From assembly GCA_021464245.1 (NCBI GenBank), contig JADCRB010000114.1, forward strand, positions 248,001 through 312,000: a DNA stretch of 64,000 nucleotides, in the 5' to 3' direction. The position numbers were made by a program, and so were the translations under genes. The notes under the pieces were generated by a model. That model made no database searches. It saw only the letters and a list, made by a program, of their open reading frames with translations, and was not told the origin of the DNA. The DNA comes from Carallia brachiata (lineage: Eukaryota > Streptophyta > Magnoliopsida > Malpighiales > Rhizophoraceae). Of the stretch, positions 61,470-64,000 are shown in pieces. Position 1 is the stretch's first letter. Each line of letters begins with the position of its first letter.

Positions 61470-62377
61470 GTATGTTACCATCCCATTTGCTTTTCCTTCG
61501 TAAGTCTTACCTTTATTCTCTTAATTTCTGCAAAATTTTGGCACAGAGATGTCTTGTGATTCAGTTACAGTTTCCTGTTTGAAATATTTTAATGTCATGT
61601 ACTTTGTTATATTGTGTCCCTAAGTAAGCAATGAAAAAAATGTTTTTTTTTTTTTGTTGCTATTCTTTCCTTTGTGTTTTTGATGATCAAATTATTATCT
61701 GCTATGTCCTTATTATGGAAAATTAAAGTTATTTTCATCTAACTCAATACAAGTGATAGTCTGGCCCCAAAATTGGTCTAAACCTCAGTACACATTAATC
61801 AATGCCCTGGATTGACTGAGCAATTATGATGCAGGAGATCTACAAACAGTTGTGCAAGATTTGTATCTGCAGATCGTGTTCGATTGGTTTTTGTCTGATA
61901 ACGATGACGAGGCAAGTGTTGAGAAGCCTGAGTTTAGAACCCTGTTTTGGTTTTAGTTGTTGGTGGAAAGTGAGTTCAAGCAATGGTTACAAGAAAGAAG
62001 CAATGATGGAGGTGTGCAAGCAACTGATACTCCATCCAATCTGAACATTTTATCATCGTAGCAAAAGCAAGCAGTTCAGGCCATCAAAGCTGAAAAACTA
62101 CAGAACCTGGAGATCAGCCAGACATTGAAAAAGGCCATAAACATGAAAAGCTTAAAAAGGGGAAACAAACATGGAGCAGAGCAGGCTATCATCATATCTC
62201 GAATTCTCTAATCTTTCCCACATCACAAGATATATACAAGAGCAAGAAAACCCAGAAAGCCTCGCTGTAGGGGCTTGGGTTGGGGTAATCTAAGAAGAAA
62301 AAGATTAGGAAAAACAAGAAAGAGAGAAGCCTTCAATAAACCAGGAAAAGCTCCCTAACAGATATAATGTTCTACTA
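61470..62377. other. Downstream flank, nothing firmly recognised
   Basis: The last exon expected for the SET family (a TRRVKLLS-type ending) was not found here. The open frame at 61826-62044 has no recognisable domain. The right part is probably the 3' UTR of the minus-strand small gene that follows. Confidence 0.35.
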
Positions 62378-62629
62378 CTACTTTCCTACCGAGATGGGTC
62401 TGCTAACTAAACCAAGTGGCGAACGCGAGCGCTGCTGCCTGTTGATCTTGCATACAACTCGTCTCACCTCAAGCTGCTCCAAATCCAATGATGGGTGCTG
62501 GATTTTCTCAAATTCTTGCTTGATCTTCATAACTTGACTGTGGATTGGAACCCCTATCGCCACATACCCATCTTCATGTTCCATGTTGTTGTGGTAGTTG
62601 TTGTTGCTGTTGATGTTCTCGTGCTCCAT
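62378..62629 (-). CDS. Small basic protein of unknown function
   Basis: 83 codons from the first ATG downstream of a plausible promoter. It begins MEHENINSNNNYHNN, then has an amphipathic stretch (HSQVMKIKQEFEKIQHPSLD) and a basic Arg/Ser-rich tail with RRVVCKINRQQRSRSPLGL and RPISVGK. In-frame sequence upstream is closed by a TGA about 19 codons before, and there is no other ATG, so this start is likely unless an upstream exon exists. I do not recognise the family. It lies beyond the SET-domain gene, where Arabidopsis chromosome 1 also has a small unknown protein gene (At1g24600, from memory), so it may be an orthologue. No signal peptide or membrane segment. Confidence 0.6.
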   Translation of the reverse strand: MEHENINSNNNYHNNMEHEDGYVAIGVPIHSQVMKIKQEFEKIQHPSLDLEQLEVRRVVCKINRQQRSRSPLGLVSRPISVGK

Positions 62630-62795
62630 CTTGGACGCCTGCCCACTAGCCAAAATCTTCCTTCCTTTCCTCAAAAAGACTCAAACTTGCAGAGACTTCT
62701 CAAAAGGGTGTACAGAATTTTCACACTTTAGGCCTTGTATAACTGCTTGTGAAGTGCCTCAAACGTATTGACAACTATATATATATTGGTGGCGA
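62630..62795 (-). promoter_or_regulatory. Leader and TATA box of the small basic protein gene
   Basis: On the minus strand a TATATATATAG box lies at about 62777-62788, which would place the start near 62750 and give a leader of about 120 bases without an ATG. This supports the 62378-62629 frame as a real gene. Confidence 0.5.
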
Positions 62796-64000
62796 GCAAA
62801 GAGGTAGGAAAGAGACACGTTTTCTTCATGAATATTGTTAATCGAAAAGGAATTAAAATGGTGGAGATGGGCATTTAATTAAAGTTTCTACATTTATATG
62901 CATTTGATACCGACTCCTGTGGCCCTGCAAGACATGTAGATGGGTACATGTGGTACATTACATCGGGGTCGATACTATCAGATCAATGTTCTAAAAATCA
63001 AATCCATTCTTAAAATCGAACTTGTTATTGAACTAAAAAATAATCTGAAGTTCTAATTTAATCACTTTAAGCGGTTTAAATAGAATTTGAATTGATAAGA
63101 TTAAATTAAAGTGATGGTCTAATCATTTAAAGGTTAACAGATATGATTGACTGTTTCAGTTCAATTTTCAAAATATTACTTTAATCAATTGATTATATGG
63201 TTTGGGTGTCTCAATACGCAAAAAAAACTTAGTGTATGTATGCAGTCTTACTCTATTTTATGGAGATGGTTCCAACAAATATATTTAGTGATCTACTGTA
63301 ATAGATGCCGTGTTTGCCCGGGGCACACATGTTACTTGATTGTTTTCTAAGATTGGGTAAGCACCAAAATTGCCCTTGTATTGATCAAGGTTTTGCCATG
63401 TGCCCCAAGTTGGACTTAGAGTCTTAGATGAATTGCAGATATTTTTTTAACCATCTAGGGGAGGTGGTGCCAACTGCTGAATAAAGTTTGGCGGCTGGCC
63501 AACAACTTCCAATTTCATACACCTTAGACCATAGAAGAGTTCCTTGAGTTGACTGCTCTCTTCATTGAAAAAATAGATGTATGCACAAATTGTAACAGTA
63601 AGGAGCTAGGCAAGAAAGTGAGCAGTCTAGAAATGCGAAATTCATCGGTTGGGATTTTATTTATTTATTTTTTGAAGAGGATTATGTGAACTTGCACAAG
63701 GAGCAACGAGAGAAATTCTCATATAATCCAATGATATTCAATAGTCTTATTTGTTTATTTTTAAAATTTAATAATTTTTTATAATTAAACAATTTAGATC
63801 GTTATTTTACTTACTGCAATTTACAGTTGTATGTTTAAAAAGTTTTTTTTTTCTTGAGAATTGCAAGCAAAGGTGAGATTGACCATTTCTTGAAGAAATA
63901 TTCAACCAATTAGGTCCACTGAATTTGTAATATTAGTTACAGTAATAATTTATAATTTATGAGGTAACTTCGAGTTTATCTGTTTATTATTCAACGGACC
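62796..64000. other. Intergenic, nothing recognised
   Basis: AT-rich spacer. 62990-63200 contains 'attgaact' and 'cggttta' motifs reminiscent of the ends of the CCGG-rich hAT-like family, but too decayed to define. The frame at 63147-63350 has no recognisable domain. Confidence 0.35.

Noticed and set aside
1..64000. CRISPR arrays, bacterial operons, riboswitches
   Set aside because: Nothing of the kind is visible; the DNA is plant nuclear. Short direct repeats are tandem duplications or target-site duplications.

Overview
The window is nuclear DNA from a eudicot plant. Genes are split by AT-rich GT-AG introns, intergenic DNA is AT-rich and full of LTR retrotransposons, LINE and SINE copies and small DNA transposons, and every recognisable protein belongs to a plant family. 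I cannot name the species. The window is not Arabidopsis: introns and spacers are much longer and dense with repeats.

Layout. 0-3.6 kb: repeats plus a fossil of a small secreted prolamin-like (ECA1-type) gene. 4.9-8.3 kb (-): a MAP70 microtubule-associated protein gene. 9-24 kb: gene-free, with foldback elements, a 5.3 kb defective Ty1/copia element (13848-19130, TACCC duplication) carrying a nested TRIM in one LTR, a Tourist-like MITE and a hAT-like element. 25.0-29.8 kb (+): a RIE1-type membrane RING-H2 E3 ligase gene with a 5S-rRNA-like relic in intron 3. 33.3 kb: a tRNA-derived SINE. 34.6-42.1 kb (+): a 20-exon VAC14 gene. 43.3-46.7 kb (-): an ankyrin/PGG membrane protein gene, tail-to-tail with VAC14. 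47-54 kb: repeats. 54.4-55.0 kb (+): an intronless calmodulin-like gene (CML25 type). 57.6-61.5 kb (+): a decayed SET-domain (Rubisco-LSMT-like) gene. 62.4-62.6 kb (-): a small basic protein gene.

The genes do not form one pathway. They form an ancestral gene-order block: from memory of Arabidopsis locus numbers, the MAP70, RIE1, VAC14 and ankyrin genes lie together on chromosome 2 (At2g01680-At2g01750), while CML25, the SET gene and another MAP70 lie together on chromosome 1 (At1g24610-At1g24764). The window would join both partial blocks.

Several genes carry lesions: one missing base near the MAP70 C-terminus, three single-base indels plus an in-frame stop in VAC14, and many indels in the SET gene. 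RIE1, the ankyrin gene and the CML gene read intact. The SET gene looks like a real pseudogene. The VAC14 and MAP70 lesions could be real or could be consensus errors; read-level data would decide.
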